From Desulfuromonadaceae bacterium (GTDB lineage Bacteria; Desulfobacterota; Desulfuromonadia; Geobacterales; Pseudopelobacteraceae), in NCBI GenBank assembly GCA_028687585.1, contig JAQTZV010000007.1:1-64000 (forward strand): DNA of 64,000 nucleotides, written 5' to 3'. A program made the translations under genes and the position numbers. The stretch's first letter is position 1. Every line of letters starts with the position of its first letter. Shown piece after piece: positions 54,896 through 64,000 of this stretch. The notes below the pieces were generated by a model. It worked only from the letters and a program-made list of their open reading frames with translations. It made no database searches and had not been told where the DNA came from.

Positions 54896-55597
54896 TCAGT
54901 AGGTCAGGCGATATCCCACTCCGGGCTCGGTGATGATATGTCGGGGACGGGAAGGATCGACCTCGATTTTACGACGCAGATTGCTGACGTTCACCCGCAG
55001 CACATGGGGTTGTTCGAGATAGGCGATGCCCCAGACCTGTTTGAGGATCTGGCCGTGGGTCATGACTTTTCCGGCGTGAGTGACCAGCAAGCGCAGGATG
55101 TCATATTCGGTTGGGGTGAGTTGAACGTCACAGTTGTCAATAGCCACCCGGCGGCGGGTTAAGTCTACGACCAGGCCATTGCTGCTAAAGACCGGCTCCG
55201 GTGACAGCTGGATGGAGCGGCGCAGCGCAGCCCTGATGCGAGCCAACAGTTCGCCGACTCCGAATGGCTTGGTGAGATAGTCGTCGGCTCCGGCGTCCAG
55301 CGCAGCCACCTTGTCATGTTCACGGTCGCGTACCGAGAGCACAATAACCGGCACCTGTGACCATTCGCGAATCCGCCTGATTACCTCAATGCCATCCAGA
55401 TCCGGCAACCCAAGGTCAAGCAGAACAACGTCCGGTTTGAAAGCTGCTGCCGAGGCCAGTCCGGCATGACCGTTTTCAGCCTCGTGCAGCAGGAACTCCT
55501 CACTGGATAATACCGTGTGCAGAAAGCGCCTGATCGCCAACTCATCATCTATGACAAGGATACGTGGTAAATTATCACTTGATCGTTGGGTAGTCAT
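54896..55597 (-). CDS. kdpE: KDP operon response regulator KdpE
   Basis: An OmpR-type regulator of 233 residues with the receiver domain (IDDE start, phospho-acceptor Asp61 in LLDLGLPDLDG) and a winged-helix DNA-binding domain ending RHIITEPGVGYRLTY. It activates kdp when K+ is short. Its start overlaps the kdpD stop by four bases. Confidence 0.95.
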   Translation of the reverse strand: MTTQRSSDNLPRILVIDDELAIRRFLHTVLSSEEFLLHEAENGHAGLASAAAFKPDVVLLDLGLPDLDGIEVIRRIREWSQVPVIVLSVRDREHDKVAALDAGADDYLTKPFGVGELLARIRAALRRSIQLSPEPVFSSNGLVVDLTRRRVAIDNCDVQLTPTEYDILRLLVTHAGKVMTHGQILKQVWGIAYLEQPHVLRVNVSNLRRKIEVDPSRPRHIITEPGVGYRLTY

Positions 55598-58269
55598 AAG
55601 TTTTGCCCCCTTAACGGCAACCGTATCACGATATTCAGTCCTCCGCCACTACGGTTTTCCGCTGCGATCCTGCCACTATGAGCTTCAACGATCCCCTTGC
55701 AGATGGAAAGCCCCAGACCGGTACCGCCGGCCCCTTCGGGAATCGGAATACGGTAGAACTTGTCAAAGACCCGTTTCAGATCATGCTCAGGAACGCCTGG
55801 TCCCCGGTCGGCCACTTCAAGCATAAGCCACGATGAATCAAAAGCAGCAATAATCTCGATTGGACTACCCGGCGGCGAATATTTCAGGCTGTTTTCCAGC
55901 AGGTTGACCAGCACCTGGATCATCAGCACCAGATCCATTGGTATCAGCGGCATCTCGGGCGGCATCTGGAACGATACTTTACGGGTATCATCCCGTGACT
56001 CCAGAACCGCCAGGGCACACCCGACCAGTTCCTGAACATCACATGGTTCAAGATTGAGTTTGACGGCACCCGCCTCGATGCGGGTCATGTCCAGCAGATT
56101 GCCGACGAAACGGTTCAGGCGGTCTGCCTCGCTGCAGGCGGTCTCCAGCAGCTCCCGCCGCGCAACGTCACCAAGATGTGCCCCCTCCTCCTTCAGGCTG
56201 GTGAGGACACCGGTGACGGTAGAGAGAGGGGAGCGCAGATCGTGGGAAATGGAGTTAAGCAACGCCCGCTCCAGATTTTCCCGCGCCTGCAGTATCTGGG
56301 TCTGTTCGGCCTGATGGGAGAACTGGATCCGTTCCATAGCCATGGCGGCCTGAGTGGCAAAGGCATCCAGCAGGCGGCGGTTCTCCTGAGAGTAATATTC
56401 ATGTTCGCTCCCCAGTCGTACCCCCATCACCCCCAGAACAGCAGCCGGAGTCTGCAGGGGGAGGTAGGTCATATCTGCGGAAACGAGCGTATCGGTGGCG
56501 CGCCCTGCCGGGTGGTTGTTGCGGAAGGCCCAGTCGGCCACGGCCTGTTCCTTGACGCCCAGGTCAAAGCCTTCGCTGGTCGCCAGAATTTCGAGCCGCT
56601 CACCTTCAGGTAAAAGTATAACCACCTTGGCGTTCAAAGCTTCTTCCACATTTCTGACCACTGCTGTCAAGACGGCGGTGATATCGACGGAAGCGGCCAG
56701 GTCGCGGCTCAGGTAATAAAGACTGGCGGTCTGTACTTCGCGGGACCGCATTACCTCGGCCCGTTCCTTTGAGCGGGCCACAAGGGTGCTGATGACAACT
56801 CCCACCACGAACAGTCCCAGAAAGGTCAGCAAATACTGGGTATCGGCCACGGCAAACGTCATACGCGGGGGGATAAAGAAAAAATTGAAGGCCAGTACGC
56901 CGAGGAAGGAGGTGGCTATAGCCGGTTTGCGGTCGAGACGCAGTGCAGCAACCACTACGGCCAGCAGGTAGAACATGACCATGTTGGTCGCCGCCAGGAA
57001 GGGGCGCAGCAGTTCGCACAAAATCGTGGCGGCAAAAACAAGCGCAAGGCTGGCCGCATACCCGCGCAGCTCAAACGGGGTGTGGCGTCTCTGTACGCTA
57101 GCGGCCCCGGCGGACTTATCCGGCTCGAAGCTGACGATGACGACATCGATGGCCCCGCTTCTGCGGATGATGCGGTCCACAATCGGTGTTTGCAGGATTT
57201 TGCGCCAGTGGCGCCTGGTTGGTTTGCCCATCACGATCTTGGTGATGTTGTGCCGTGTGGCGTATTCCATAACCGCATCGGTTATGTCGGTGGCGGTTAC
57301 TGACGCAACCTGGCCTCCCAGGCTCTCGGCCAGACGCAGGTCGCGCCAGATATGCCCCCGGTTTTCCCGCACATGACGATTGCCGGACGGTGTTTCGATG
57401 TAAACCGTGAACCATTGCCCCTTCAGCTCTTCGGCCAGCCGGCAGGTGGCCCGGATCAGCTTTTCACTGTAAGGGCTGCCGCTGACGCAGACCAGCAGAC
57501 GTTCCGCAGTCGGCCACGGTCCGGCGATGGACTGGGTCTCCATGTAGGCCCGCATCTGGTCGTCCACCCTGGCGGCGGTGCGACGCAATGAAAGCTCCCG
57601 CAGTGCCATCAGGTTGCCGGGACGAAAGAACTTTTCGATGGCTTTGGCGGCCTGATCGGCGATATAGATTTTTCCTTCGTTCAGGCGCTGCAGCAGATCT
57701 TCAGGGGGGATATCGATCAATTTGATCTCGAAGGCGAGGTCCAGCAGCCGGTCCGGCACCGTCTCGCGTACAATAATGCCGGTGATCTGTGCCACCACGT
57801 CATTCAGGCTCTCGAAGTGCTGGATGTTGACTGTGGTATACACATCGATCCCGGCCTCCAGGATCTCCTCCACATCCAGCCAGCGCTTCTCGTGTCGTGA
57901 TCCGGGGGCATTGCTGTGGGCCAGCTCATCCACCAGAACGATCTGGGGCTTGCGGGCCAGGATTGCGTCAATGTCCATTTCCGGGAGCGCAACCCCCAGG
58001 TAGTGAACGTGCTTGCGCTTTACCACTTCCAGGCCATTCAGCAGCGTATCGGTTTCGGAGCGGCCGTGAGATTCGACGTAGCCGACTATCACGTCACGTC
58101 CGTCCTTCTTGCGCATCCGGGCCGCTTCCAGCATGGCGTAAGTCTTGCCGACCCCGGCGGCGTAGCCGAGGAAGATCTTCAGCTTACCCAGTTCGGCGGT
58201 GACCTCCTCGGCCTGGGCCAGCTTGAGCATCGCCTCCGGAGAAGGGCGTATGTCATCGGAGTTGGACAT
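55594..58269 (-). CDS. kdpD: KDP operon sensor histidine kinase KdpD
   Basis: The 891-residue protein has the KdpD N-domain with Walker A GYAAGVGKT (35-43), a universal-stress-type domain with GKPTRRHWRKIL, four membrane segments (about 400-500), a GAF-like domain, the phospho-acceptor in SHDLRSPLST (His676) and the ATPase part with DRGPGVPEHDL and GTGLGLSICKGIVEAHSG. It senses K+ limitation. It starts two bases after the kdpC stop. Confidence 0.96.
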   Translation of the reverse strand: MSNSDDIRPSPEAMLKLAQAEEVTAELGKLKIFLGYAAGVGKTYAMLEAARMRKKDGRDVIVGYVESHGRSETDTLLNGLEVVKRKHVHYLGVALPEMDIDAILARKPQIVLVDELAHSNAPGSRHEKRWLDVEEILEAGIDVYTTVNIQHFESLNDVVAQITGIIVRETVPDRLLDLAFEIKLIDIPPEDLLQRLNEGKIYIADQAAKAIEKFFRPGNLMALRELSLRRTAARVDDQMRAYMETQSIAGPWPTAERLLVCVSGSPYSEKLIRATCRLAEELKGQWFTVYIETPSGNRHVRENRGHIWRDLRLAESLGGQVASVTATDITDAVMEYATRHNITKIVMGKPTRRHWRKILQTPIVDRIIRRSGAIDVVIVSFEPDKSAGAASVQRRHTPFELRGYAASLALVFAATILCELLRPFLAATNMVMFYLLAVVVAALRLDRKPAIATSFLGVLAFNFFFIPPRMTFAVADTQYLLTFLGLFVVGVVISTLVARSKERAEVMRSREVQTASLYYLSRDLAASVDITAVLTAVVRNVEEALNAKVVILLPEGERLEILATSEGFDLGVKEQAVADWAFRNNHPAGRATDTLVSADMTYLPLQTPAAVLGVMGVRLGSEHEYYSQENRRLLDAFATQAAMAMERIQFSHQAEQTQILQARENLERALLNSISHDLRSPLSTVTGVLTSLKEEGAHLGDVARRELLETACSEADRLNRFVGNLLDMTRIEAGAVKLNLEPCDVQELVGCALAVLESRDDTRKVSFQMPPEMPLIPMDLVLMIQVLVNLLENSLKYSPPGSPIEIIAAFDSSWLMLEVADRGPGVPEHDLKRVFDKFYRIPIPEGAGGTGLGLSICKGIVEAHSGRIAAENRSGGGLNIVIRLPLRGQNL

Positions 58270-58271
58270 GT

Positions 58272-58835
58272 TTACAGTCTATCCAATTTAAGATTCAACA
58301 CAAGTACATTTACCCGTGGCGCTCCCAAAAAGCCCAACTGGCGACCTTGGGTAGCCTGTTCTACTGCCTTTATCAGTACGTCTTCAGATACACTTCGCGC
58401 CATGGCAACTCGTGGTATTTGAAGCCTGGCTGACTCGTGTGTAATGTGCGGGTCGAGGCCGCTGGCCGAAGCCTGCACCAGGTCGGCCGGAATAATGCCG
58501 GTGACGCCGCTATCGCGAAGCACCATGACCCGGTCACCCACCGTTTTCAAATAGTCTGGATTGGTTGGGCCTGAGTTGGAGCCTCCGGAGGCCATTGGGT
58601 TGTTGCCGAAATCACCGGATGCCGAGGGGCGCGGCCAGAAGTATTTCGCGTCGGAGAACGGCTGGCCGATCAGGGTCGAACCAAGCTCCTTGCCGCTCTC
58701 GTCGGTGAGGAAACTTCCCGCAGCCTGTTTGGGGAAGAGGGCATGGGCGAAGCAGGTGACTATGGCCGGGTAGATGCCGCCGCAAATGATGGTAAAAATG
58801 ATGAAGAGCAGAATTGCCGGTTTTATATCTTTCAT
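58272..58835 (-). CDS. kdpC: potassium-transporting ATPase subunit KdpC
   Basis: The 187-residue protein has one N-terminal membrane helix (about 7-30) and the periplasmic domain with IGQPFSDAKYFWPRPSA and DPHITHESARLQIPRVA. It stabilises the KdpABC pump. It is separated from kdpB by a repeat-filled gap of 134 bases. Confidence 0.96.
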   Translation of the reverse strand: MKDIKPAILLFIIFTIICGGIYPAIVTCFAHALFPKQAAGSFLTDESGKELGSTLIGQPFSDAKYFWPRPSASGDFGNNPMASGGSNSGPTNPDYLKTVGDRVMVLRDSGVTGIIPADLVQASASGLDPHITHESARLQIPRVAMARSVSEDVLIKAVEQATQGRQLGFLGAPRVNVLVLNLKLDRL

Positions 58836-58857
58836 GGTTTTTGTTCTCCTTTTTGTT

Positions 58858-58963
58858 CCCTCCCCCTTGACGGGGGAGGGTTAGGGTGGGGGTGAAAGTG
58901 CCATGGAATAGCCGTTTGTAACCTACCCCACCCCCTAACCCCCTCCCGCAAGGGGAGGGGGAC
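58858..58963. repeat. compound palindromic repeat between kdpB and kdpC
   Basis: Two arms, CCCTCCCCC..GGGGGAGGGTTAGGGTGGGGG (58859-58892) and CCCCACCCCCTAAC..GGGAGGGGG (58926-58961), are roughly reverse complements and each arm also folds on itself. The repeat is typical of high-copy palindromic elements. A run of eight T follows on the plus strand only, so it does not terminate kdp transcription in the usual way. Confidence 0.87.
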
Positions 58964-58969
58964 TTTTTT

Positions 58970-61036
58970 TTACACCACCAACCCGATGACCATATCAATG
59001 GCTTTGATCCCGACAAAAGGGGCAATGATGCCGCCCACCCCGTAAATCAGCAGGTTGTGGATCAACAGTTTCTCGGCCGGCATCGCCCGGAACTTGGTCC
59101 CTTTCAGGGCCAGCGGCACCAGCAGCGGGATGATGATGGCGTTAAAGATTACTGCAGACAGAATGGCGCTGAACGGGCTGGCCAGTCCCATTACGTTGAG
59201 CACGCCCAGTTGCGGGTAGATCGAAAGAAGCGCCGCAGGTATGATGGCGAAGTACTTGGCGATATCGTTGGAAATACTGAAGGTGGTCAGGTTGCCGCGG
59301 GTCATCAGGATCTGTTTGCCGACTTCGACGATATCCAGCAGCTTGGTCGGGCTGCTGTCCAGATCGATGATGTTGGCCGCCTCTCTCGCCGGTTGAGTGC
59401 CGGTGTTCATCGCCACGGCAACATCGGCCTGGGCCAGGGCCGGGGCGTCATTGGTGCCGTCGCCGGTCATAGCTACCATGTAACCGGCTTCCTGGTACTC
59501 GCGGATCAGTCGCAGTTTTTCCTCCGGTTTGGCCTGGGCAAGAAAGTCATCAACCTGGGCCTCGGCGGCGATGGCCGCGGCGGTCAGCGGATTGTCGCCG
59601 GTGATCATCACCGTTTTGATCCCCATGCTCCGCAGTCGCAGGAAGCGCTCCTGAATGCCGGCCTTGACGATATCCTTCAGATTGATTGCCCCCAGGATTT
59701 CACAATCCTTGCAGACTACCAGCGGCGTAGCGCCGCCCCGGGCGATCTTGTCCACCACGTTGGCCAGATCGCTGGGGACGGCTATGCAGCCCTGTTTCTT
59801 GACAAACGCGATAGTCGAATCTGAAGCACCCTTGCGGTACTGATTGCCGGCTAGATTGATCCCCGAGAGGCGTGTGTCGGCGCTGAACTCCACAAGCTCA
59901 GCATCCATTGGTGTCTCCCTGACAAGACCATACTTCTTTTTCGCCAATACAACTACACTACGCCCTTCCGGGGTCTCGTCGACCAGCGATGCCATCAGTG
60001 CCGCCTCGGCCAGTTCCTGCTCGGTATGGCCACCCACCGGGACAAAGGCCACCGCCTCACGATTGCCGTAGGTGATGGTGCCGGTCTTGTCGAGCAGCAG
60101 TACGTTGACATCACCGGCCGCTTCGATGGCACGACCGGAGAGAGCGATTACGTTTTTCTGGAACAGGCGGTCCATACCGGCAATACCGATGGCTGGCAGC
60201 AGCGCGGCGATTGTAGTGGGTGCCAGGCAGACGAACAGCGCCACCAGGATGGTCAGCGACACCGGTGTGCCATGACCGGCCGCCTTGACACTGTAGATCG
60301 AGAGCGGACTGATGTTGGCACAGACCAGCAGGAAGACCAGAGTCAGGGCGATCAGCAGCACCTCAAGAGCAATCTCGTTCGGCGTTTTGCGCCGCTTGGC
60401 TCCCTCGATCAGGCCGATCATCCGGTCAAGAAAGGTTTCGCCCGGATTGGCGGTAATCCTGACGATAATACTGCTGGAAATGACTGAGGTACCGCCGGTG
60501 ACGGCGCTCCGGTCGCCGCCCGATTCGCGGATCACCGGAGCTGACTCGCCGGTCACAGCAGACTCGTTGACCAGGGCTGCGCCGGCCACGACATCTCCGT
60601 CTCCGGCAATCATTTCACCCGCTTCGACCAGAATCAAATCTCCTTTGCGGAGTTGGCTGGCACCAACGGTGGTGAAATTGCATCCGAATTCGGGCTTCTC
60701 CAGCTGCTTGGCGGTCACGTCGGTACGGCTCTGGCGCAGCGAAGCAGCGCGCGCCTTTCCCCGTCCCTCGGCCAGCGCCTCGGCAAAGGTGGAGAAGATA
60801 ACCGTCAGCCAGAGCCAGAGAGTGACGGAGCCGGTAAACCAGGCCGGTTCCTTGTTGGCACCGGTCAGCGACATGACAAAGGTGACCAGGGTGATGACGC
60901 TGGCGATCTCAACGCAGAACATGACCGGGTTGCGCCAGAGGGTGCGGGGATCAAGTTTCTTCAGGGAATCATGCAGAGCGCCGTTGATGAGTTCTTCATT
61001 AAAAGCAGATTGCGGTTGTTGTACATGTTTCGACAT
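58970..61036 (-). CDS. kdpB: potassium-transporting ATPase ATP-binding subunit KdpB
   Basis: The 688-residue P-type ATPase has the phosphorylation motif DKTGTIT with Asp316, TGES, and [20 protein letters not shown]. It drives K+ uptake through KdpA. Length is normal. Both flanking gaps in the operon contain palindromic repeats. Confidence 0.97.
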   Translation of the reverse strand: MSKHVQQPQSAFNEELINGALHDSLKKLDPRTLWRNPVMFCVEIASVITLVTFVMSLTGANKEPAWFTGSVTLWLWLTVIFSTFAEALAEGRGKARAASLRQSRTDVTAKQLEKPEFGCNFTTVGASQLRKGDLILVEAGEMIAGDGDVVAGAALVNESAVTGESAPVIRESGGDRSAVTGGTSVISSSIIVRITANPGETFLDRMIGLIEGAKRRKTPNEIALEVLLIALTLVFLLVCANISPLSIYSVKAAGHGTPVSLTILVALFVCLAPTTIAALLPAIGIAGMDRLFQKNVIALSGRAIEAAGDVNVLLLDKTGTITYGNREAVAFVPVGGHTEQELAEAALMASLVDETPEGRSVVVLAKKKYGLVRETPMDAELVEFSADTRLSGINLAGNQYRKGASDSTIAFVKKQGCIAVPSDLANVVDKIARGGATPLVVCKDCEILGAINLKDIVKAGIQERFLRLRSMGIKTVMITGDNPLTAAAIAAEAQVDDFLAQAKPEEKLRLIREYQEAGYMVAMTGDGTNDAPALAQADVAVAMNTGTQPAREAANIIDLDSSPTKLLDIVEVGKQILMTRGNLTTFSISNDIAKYFAIIPAALLSIYPQLGVLNVMGLASPFSAILSAVIFNAIIIPLLVPLALKGTKFRAMPAEKLLIHNLLIYGVGGIIAPFVGIKAIDMVIGLVV

Positions 61037-61048
61037 TATATGTTCTCC

Positions 61049-61155
61049 GTAGGGGCGATCCTTGTGATCGCCCGCTTTTTGCCGGCATGTTTTGTCGGTG
61101 GTTATTCCAACAGGGCGAATACATCAACAGGGCGAATACATAGATTCGCCCCTAC
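61049..61155. repeat. GTAGGGGCGA-type palindromic repeat between kdpA and kdpB
   Basis: The left end GTAGGGGCGATC (61049-61060) starts a hairpin with GATCGCCC; the right end holds a second hairpin (GGGCGAAT with ATTCGCCC) and ends TCGCCCCTAC (61146-61155). A 17-base unit CAACAGGGCGAATACAT is repeated in tandem at 61108-61124 and 61125-61141. The end overlaps the kdpA stop codon. Confidence 0.88.
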
Positions 61156-62933
61156 ACCCCCACCATCATCAAATGTTCAACTATTGGCCCCAGTGCCAGA
61201 GCCGGGAAAAAGGTCAGCGCTCCAATGATCAGAATGACCAGCGTCAGCCAGATGGCAAATGGTGCTTTATCGGTCGGCAGGGTACCGAGGCTGGGGGGGA
61301 TATATTTCTTCTCTGACAGGGAACCGGCCATCGCCAGCACGGCGATCGCCGGGACATAGCGCCCAATTGCCATGGCCAGCGAGCCGGACAGGGTGTAATA
61401 ATTTACGTTGGCGTTCAGGCCGGCAAAGGCACTGCCGTTGTTGTTGGCTATAGAGGCGACTGCGTAGAGAACCTCGCTGAGGCCGTGAGCGTTCGGATTT
61501 GCCATGGAAGCCACGGCCTGCGGTGTGATCATGGCAATGCCGGAGATGATCAGTACCGTAACCCCGGCGGTCAGGATGACGATGATCGACATCCACATCT
61601 CTCGCACCTCGATTTTTTTACCGAGGAATTCCGGCGTCCTGCCGATCATCAGCCCGGAAACAAATACGGCGATGATGGCGAAGGCCAGCATGGTGTAGAG
61701 GCCGGAACCGACTCCGCCGAAGATGATTTCGCCCAGCAGGATCAGGGAGAGCGGCATCATGCCGCCGATGGGCGTCAGGGAGTCGTGCATCGTGTTAACC
61801 GCGCCGCAGGAGGTACCGGTGGTTGCGACGACGAAGAGGTTGCTCCCCGCCAGGCCGTTGCGGACTTCTTTTCCTTCCATGTTGATACTCTGTACGCCAA
61901 GCTTGGCCACCAGCGGATTACCGCTGCTCTCGGCCCATTGCAGGACCCCGAAGGCACCGATCAGGATGAATAACATCACGCCCAGCAACATCCACCCCTG
62001 GCGGGTATTGCCCGCCATGACCCCGAAGGTGTAGGTCAGTGCGCCGGGAATCAGCAGGATCAGCAGGATCTCGATAACGTTGGATAGCGGTGTCGGATTT
62101 TCAAAAGGGTGTGCCGAGTTGGAGTTGAAAAAGCCGCCGCCGTTGGTGCCCAGTTCCTTGATGGCCTCCTGGGAGGCGACCGGCCCCATCGGAATCTGCA
62201 CCTCCTTGACGATTACGTTCTCGGTCACCGGATTCCCCTTGGCCTCTTTGAGCGGAGCGCCCTTATCATCAAACTTTGGCTTGTCGTAGTTGGTTGACTG
62301 GACCAGCGGCACGCTCTTGTAGGCGCTGAAGTTCTGGATCGCGCCCTGAGAAACCAGCAGGAGAGCGGCAATAATGGAAATCGGCAGCAGGATGTAGAGG
62401 GTGCAGCGGGTCAGGTCGACCCAGAAGTTGCCCAGCATCGAGGTTTTGCGCCGTACAAAGCCGCGAATCACGGCAATCGCAATCGCTATGCCGGTCGCGG
62501 CAGAGACAAAATTATGAACCGCCAATCCCGCCATCTGGGTAAAGTGGCTTGCCGCCTGCTCTCCCGCATAGGCCTGCCAGTTTGTGTTTGTTGTGAAGCT
62601 TACCGCCGTGTTCAGCGCAAGTTGCCAGCTGAAGGGAGGAACCTTCTGCGGATTGAGCGGCAGCAGGTGTTGGGTCATCAGCATGGTGAACAGTCCGACG
62701 AAGAGCGCCAGGTTAAGCAAGAGCATTGAGCCGGCATAGCGCTGCCACCCCATCTCGTCTTCCGGTTTCACGCCGCTGATGCGGTAGATCACCTTTTCAC
62801 AGGGGGCCAGGATGAGTGACAGGAATGTTTGCTCCCCCTGGAAGACCTTGGCCATGAAGCTGCCCAGCGGCTTAATCAGGGCCAGTAAAACGACGAAGAG
62901 GAGGATTGTCTGCAGCCATTCATACATGTTCAT
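61152..62933 (-). CDS. kdpA: potassium-transporting ATPase potassium-binding subunit KdpA
   Basis: The 593-residue channel-like subunit has about ten membrane segments and the selectivity-filter-like loops ([59 protein letters not shown]). The start MNMYEW at 62933 overlaps the stop of the first gene by four bases (ATGA). The TAG stop is the TAG of the repeat end. Confidence 0.96.
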   Translation of the reverse strand: MNMYEWLQTILLFVVLLALIKPLGSFMAKVFQGEQTFLSLILAPCEKVIYRISGVKPEDEMGWQRYAGSMLLLNLALFVGLFTMLMTQHLLPLNPQKVPPFSWQLALNTAVSFTTNTNWQAYAGEQAASHFTQMAGLAVHNFVSAATGIAIAIAVIRGFVRRKTSMLGNFWVDLTRCTLYILLPISIIAALLLVSQGAIQNFSAYKSVPLVQSTNYDKPKFDDKGAPLKEAKGNPVTENVIVKEVQIPMGPVASQEAIKELGTNGGGFFNSNSAHPFENPTPLSNVIEILLILLIPGALTYTFGVMAGNTRQGWMLLGVMLFILIGAFGVLQWAESSGNPLVAKLGVQSINMEGKEVRNGLAGSNLFVVATTGTSCGAVNTMHDSLTPIGGMMPLSLILLGEIIFGGVGSGLYTMLAFAIIAVFVSGLMIGRTPEFLGKKIEVREMWMSIIVILTAGVTVLIISGIAMITPQAVASMANPNAHGLSEVLYAVASIANNNGSAFAGLNANVNYYTLSGSLAMAIGRYVPAIAVLAMAGSLSEKKYIPPSLGTLPTDKAPFAIWLTLVILIIGALTFFPALALGPIVEHLMMVGV

Positions 62934-63163
62934 GATGTTCTCTCTGTTGATTCTGTTATGCTGCTTTTCAGCAACTGCCTGGCAATGGAGACCGGAACCA
63001 CGACCCATCCATTCTTCCGGCGGTCGAACACCGGCACGTGTCCATGTTCAAAGTCAGGAGGCGGGACCGGTGTGATGCCTTCTTCATACGGAAACATACC
63101 AGTATCTTCGAAAGTTTCACCCTCGTACAGTCCGCTTTCGGTGTTGAACAGATATACTTTCAT
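62930..63163 (-). CDS. first gene of the kdp operon, 77-residue protein of unknown function
   Basis: A small soluble protein rich in acidic and aromatic residues, with [26 protein letters not shown] and a later [17 protein letters not shown] (shown here in parts). It is not KdpF, which is a 29-residue membrane peptide. The layout (tag-like start, PPP, V-F-x-x-x-x-x-W) recalls small phage tail-fibre assembly domains. The stop overlaps the kdpA ATG, so translation of the two is coupled. Confidence 0.7.
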   Translation of the reverse strand: MKVYLFNTESGLYEGETFEDTGMFPYEEGITPVPPPDFEHGHVPVFDRRKNGWVVVPVSIARQLLKSSITESTERTS

Positions 63164-63229
63164 GATTGCTCACTCCTTGCTTGTAGTGCTTGCTACGATT
63201 TCAGGGTAGCAGGGAGGAGATAAATTGGG

Positions 63230-63270
63230 TGTCAAAATGGAGGGGTATGAGGTCAAGAAAACATCAAGAA
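63230..63270 (-). promoter_or_regulatory. kdp promoter with putative KdpE operator
   Basis: On the minus strand: TTCTTGA (63270-63264), five bases, TCTTGA (63258-63253), 17 bases, TTGACA (63235-63230), then a weak -10 CTGCTA (63212-63207). Spacing and sequence match the kup promoter at 54831-54871 exactly in these blocks. Confidence 0.68.
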
Positions 63271-63376
63271 GCTGGCGTCAACAGTGAAATTTGCTGTTCA
63301 CACGACCGGCAAAACTGGTAGACTCCTGCCAAATTGCAATCAGCCAGGCAAGAAAGTGAGGAGGAATTTATTATAT

Positions 63377-63607
63377 ATGATCTGTCGCTACTTCAAGGTC
63401 GCTCACCGCGATATGGTTTTTCTCAAATTCATCCTGGAGGCATATGAGGGGATGAATGTCATGAGTACCGTGGATAACAAGGCCGGTATCATCCGCATCG
63501 CCATTATGCCCGGCTTCGTTGCTGATATGGATGAGCTGCTTGCTGAACTGGGACGACAGGTAACGATGGAACCGGTCGAGTGGCATGATGAACTCTGCAC
63601 TTTCTAA
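63377..63607 (+). CDS. DUF4911-like small protein
   Basis: The 76-residue protein with YFKVAHRDMVFLKFILEAYE and the acidic C-terminus resembles a family (DUF4911) seen in Geobacter relatives, with one alpha/beta fold and no known role. The ATG at 63377 has GGAGG about 12 bases ahead; an earlier in-frame ATG (63284) is less likely. It overlaps the MFS gene that follows. Confidence 0.65.
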   Translation: MICRYFKVAHRDMVFLKFILEAYEGMNVMSTVDNKAGIIRIAIMPGFVADMDELLAELGRQVTMEPVEWHDELCTF

Positions 63608-64000
63608 ACGGAACAGCCGCAGGCCCCGATATGCGCTTGCTCTGCTGCTTTCGGTTAATCTGCTCAACTACGTTGATCGTCAGGCACTCTACGCGGTGTT
63701 CCCCCTGATCAAGGCCGACCTGAATCTTTCCGATACCGGACTTGGTTTTCTCGGGAGTGCCTTCATGCTCTGCTATATGCTGGCAGCTCCGTTTTTCGGT
63801 CGATTGGGCGACAGATATAACCGAGCCCGTCTTGCTGCCGGCGGTCTGGCGGTCTGGAGTCTGGCGACGATGCTCTCCGGAGTGGCCGGTTCCTATCGGA
63901 TGCTGCTGGCGGCACGTTCGATGGTGGGGGTAGGGGAGGCGAGTTTCGGCACGGTGTCGCCCGGCCTGGTATCGGACTATTTCCCCCGTGAACGGCGTGG
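63585..64000 (+). CDS. MFS transporter (Spinster-like), 5' part
   Basis: The frame from ATG at 63585 or 63588 stays open to the window end (about 138 residues). It starts with basic residues, then LLNYVDRQALYAVFPLIKAD, the MFS motif GRLGDRYNRARL and GVGEASFGTVSPG, as in Spinster-type transporters. It overlaps the DUF4911-like gene by 23 bases. The substrate is unknown and the 3' part lies beyond the window. Confidence 0.85.
   Translation, partial: MMNSALSKRNSRRPRYALALLLSVNLLNYVDRQALYAVFPLIKADLNLSDTGLGFLGSAFMLCYMLAAPFFGRLGDRYNRARLAAGGLAVWSLATMLSGVAGSYRMLLAARSMVGVGEASFGTVSPGLVSDYFPRERR

Noticed and set aside
58940..58973. GC-rich hairpin with eight T taken as the kdpB terminator
   Set aside because: The T run follows the hairpin on the plus strand, while kdp is transcribed on the minus strand.
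59057..60487. Plus-strand frames of 150-255 residues inside kdpB
   Set aside because: Antisense to a clear P-type ATPase; composition rich in Q, H, G and R and no recognisable domain.

Overview
The window reads as a contiguous, gene-dense stretch of chromosome from a Geobacter-like member of the Desulfuromonadia (former Deltaproteobacteria). This rests on gene content and order: cpoB-LysM-dprA-topA-trmFO, a proton ATP synthase cluster with b' and b but no a or c subunit behind parAB, pilT beside an MshEN/GspE-type protein, a carboxylase/methylmalonyl-CoA mutase/epimerase set, and GEMM-Ib (3',3'-cGAMP type) riboswitches. No species is claimed. No prophage, insertion sequence, CRISPR array or tRNA was recognised.

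Layout. 1-122: 3' end of a 5S rRNA and its terminator. 208-9928 (minus): one long run of closely packed genes read pqiA-like x2, pqiB, pqiC, mog, RlmI-like methyltransferase, release-factor-like protein, plsC, two small membrane proteins, RNase J, HD-GYP protein. 10072-13259 (minus): RluA-type pseudouridine synthase, then a 67-residue membrane protein behind two tandem cGAMP-type riboswitches each followed by a terminator, then rhlE. 13420-20396 (minus): beta-lactamase-fold protein, moaC, pilT, a GspE/PilB-like protein that has lost its Walker motifs, dnaB, a U32 peptidase-family protein. 20559-27431 (plus): cpoB, LysM protein, dprA, topA, trmFO. 27578-37212 (plus): GlcF-like Fe-S protein, XRE-cupin regulator, carboxyltransferase, large biotin carboxylase/biotinyl protein, a thymidylate-kinase-like protein without its P-loop lysine, methylmalonyl-CoA mutase catalytic subunit, methylmalonyl-CoA epimerase. 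37213-40580: a 330-base structured leader, an outer-membrane porin and an exported propeller-like protein. 40730-48428: parAB and atpF'FHAGDC. 48554-51001: hypothetical protein, TIGR01212-type radical SAM protein, Ca2+/Na+ antiporter. 51004-63163 (minus): potassium block, two kup paralogues and kdpE-D-C-B-A plus an unnamed first gene. 63377-64000 (plus): DUF4911-like protein and the start of an MFS transporter.

How the parts work together. Propionyl-CoA/methylmalonyl-CoA interconversion is covered by carboxyltransferase + biotin carboxylase + mutase + epimerase, probably under the XRE-cupin regulator. Potassium supply is covered by Kdp and Kup; the promoters of the kdp operon and of the upstream kup share one spaced motif (TTCTTGA-N5-TCTTGA-N17-TTGACA on the minus strand), which suggests common control by KdpE. 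Signalling by cyclic dinucleotides appears three times: an HD-GYP protein, an MshEN-type domain, and the tandem riboswitches.

Most notable observations: (1) tandem GEMM-Ib riboswitches in series in front of one lone small membrane protein; (2) the shared kdp/kup operator; (3) a pseudo-ATPase next to pilT; (4) a kinase-like protein lacking its P-loop lysine and a biotin carboxylase with a large insertion inside the propionate genes; (5) at least three families of palindromic repeats that sit immediately upstream of genes or inside the kdp operon, one of which supplies the kdpA stop codon.
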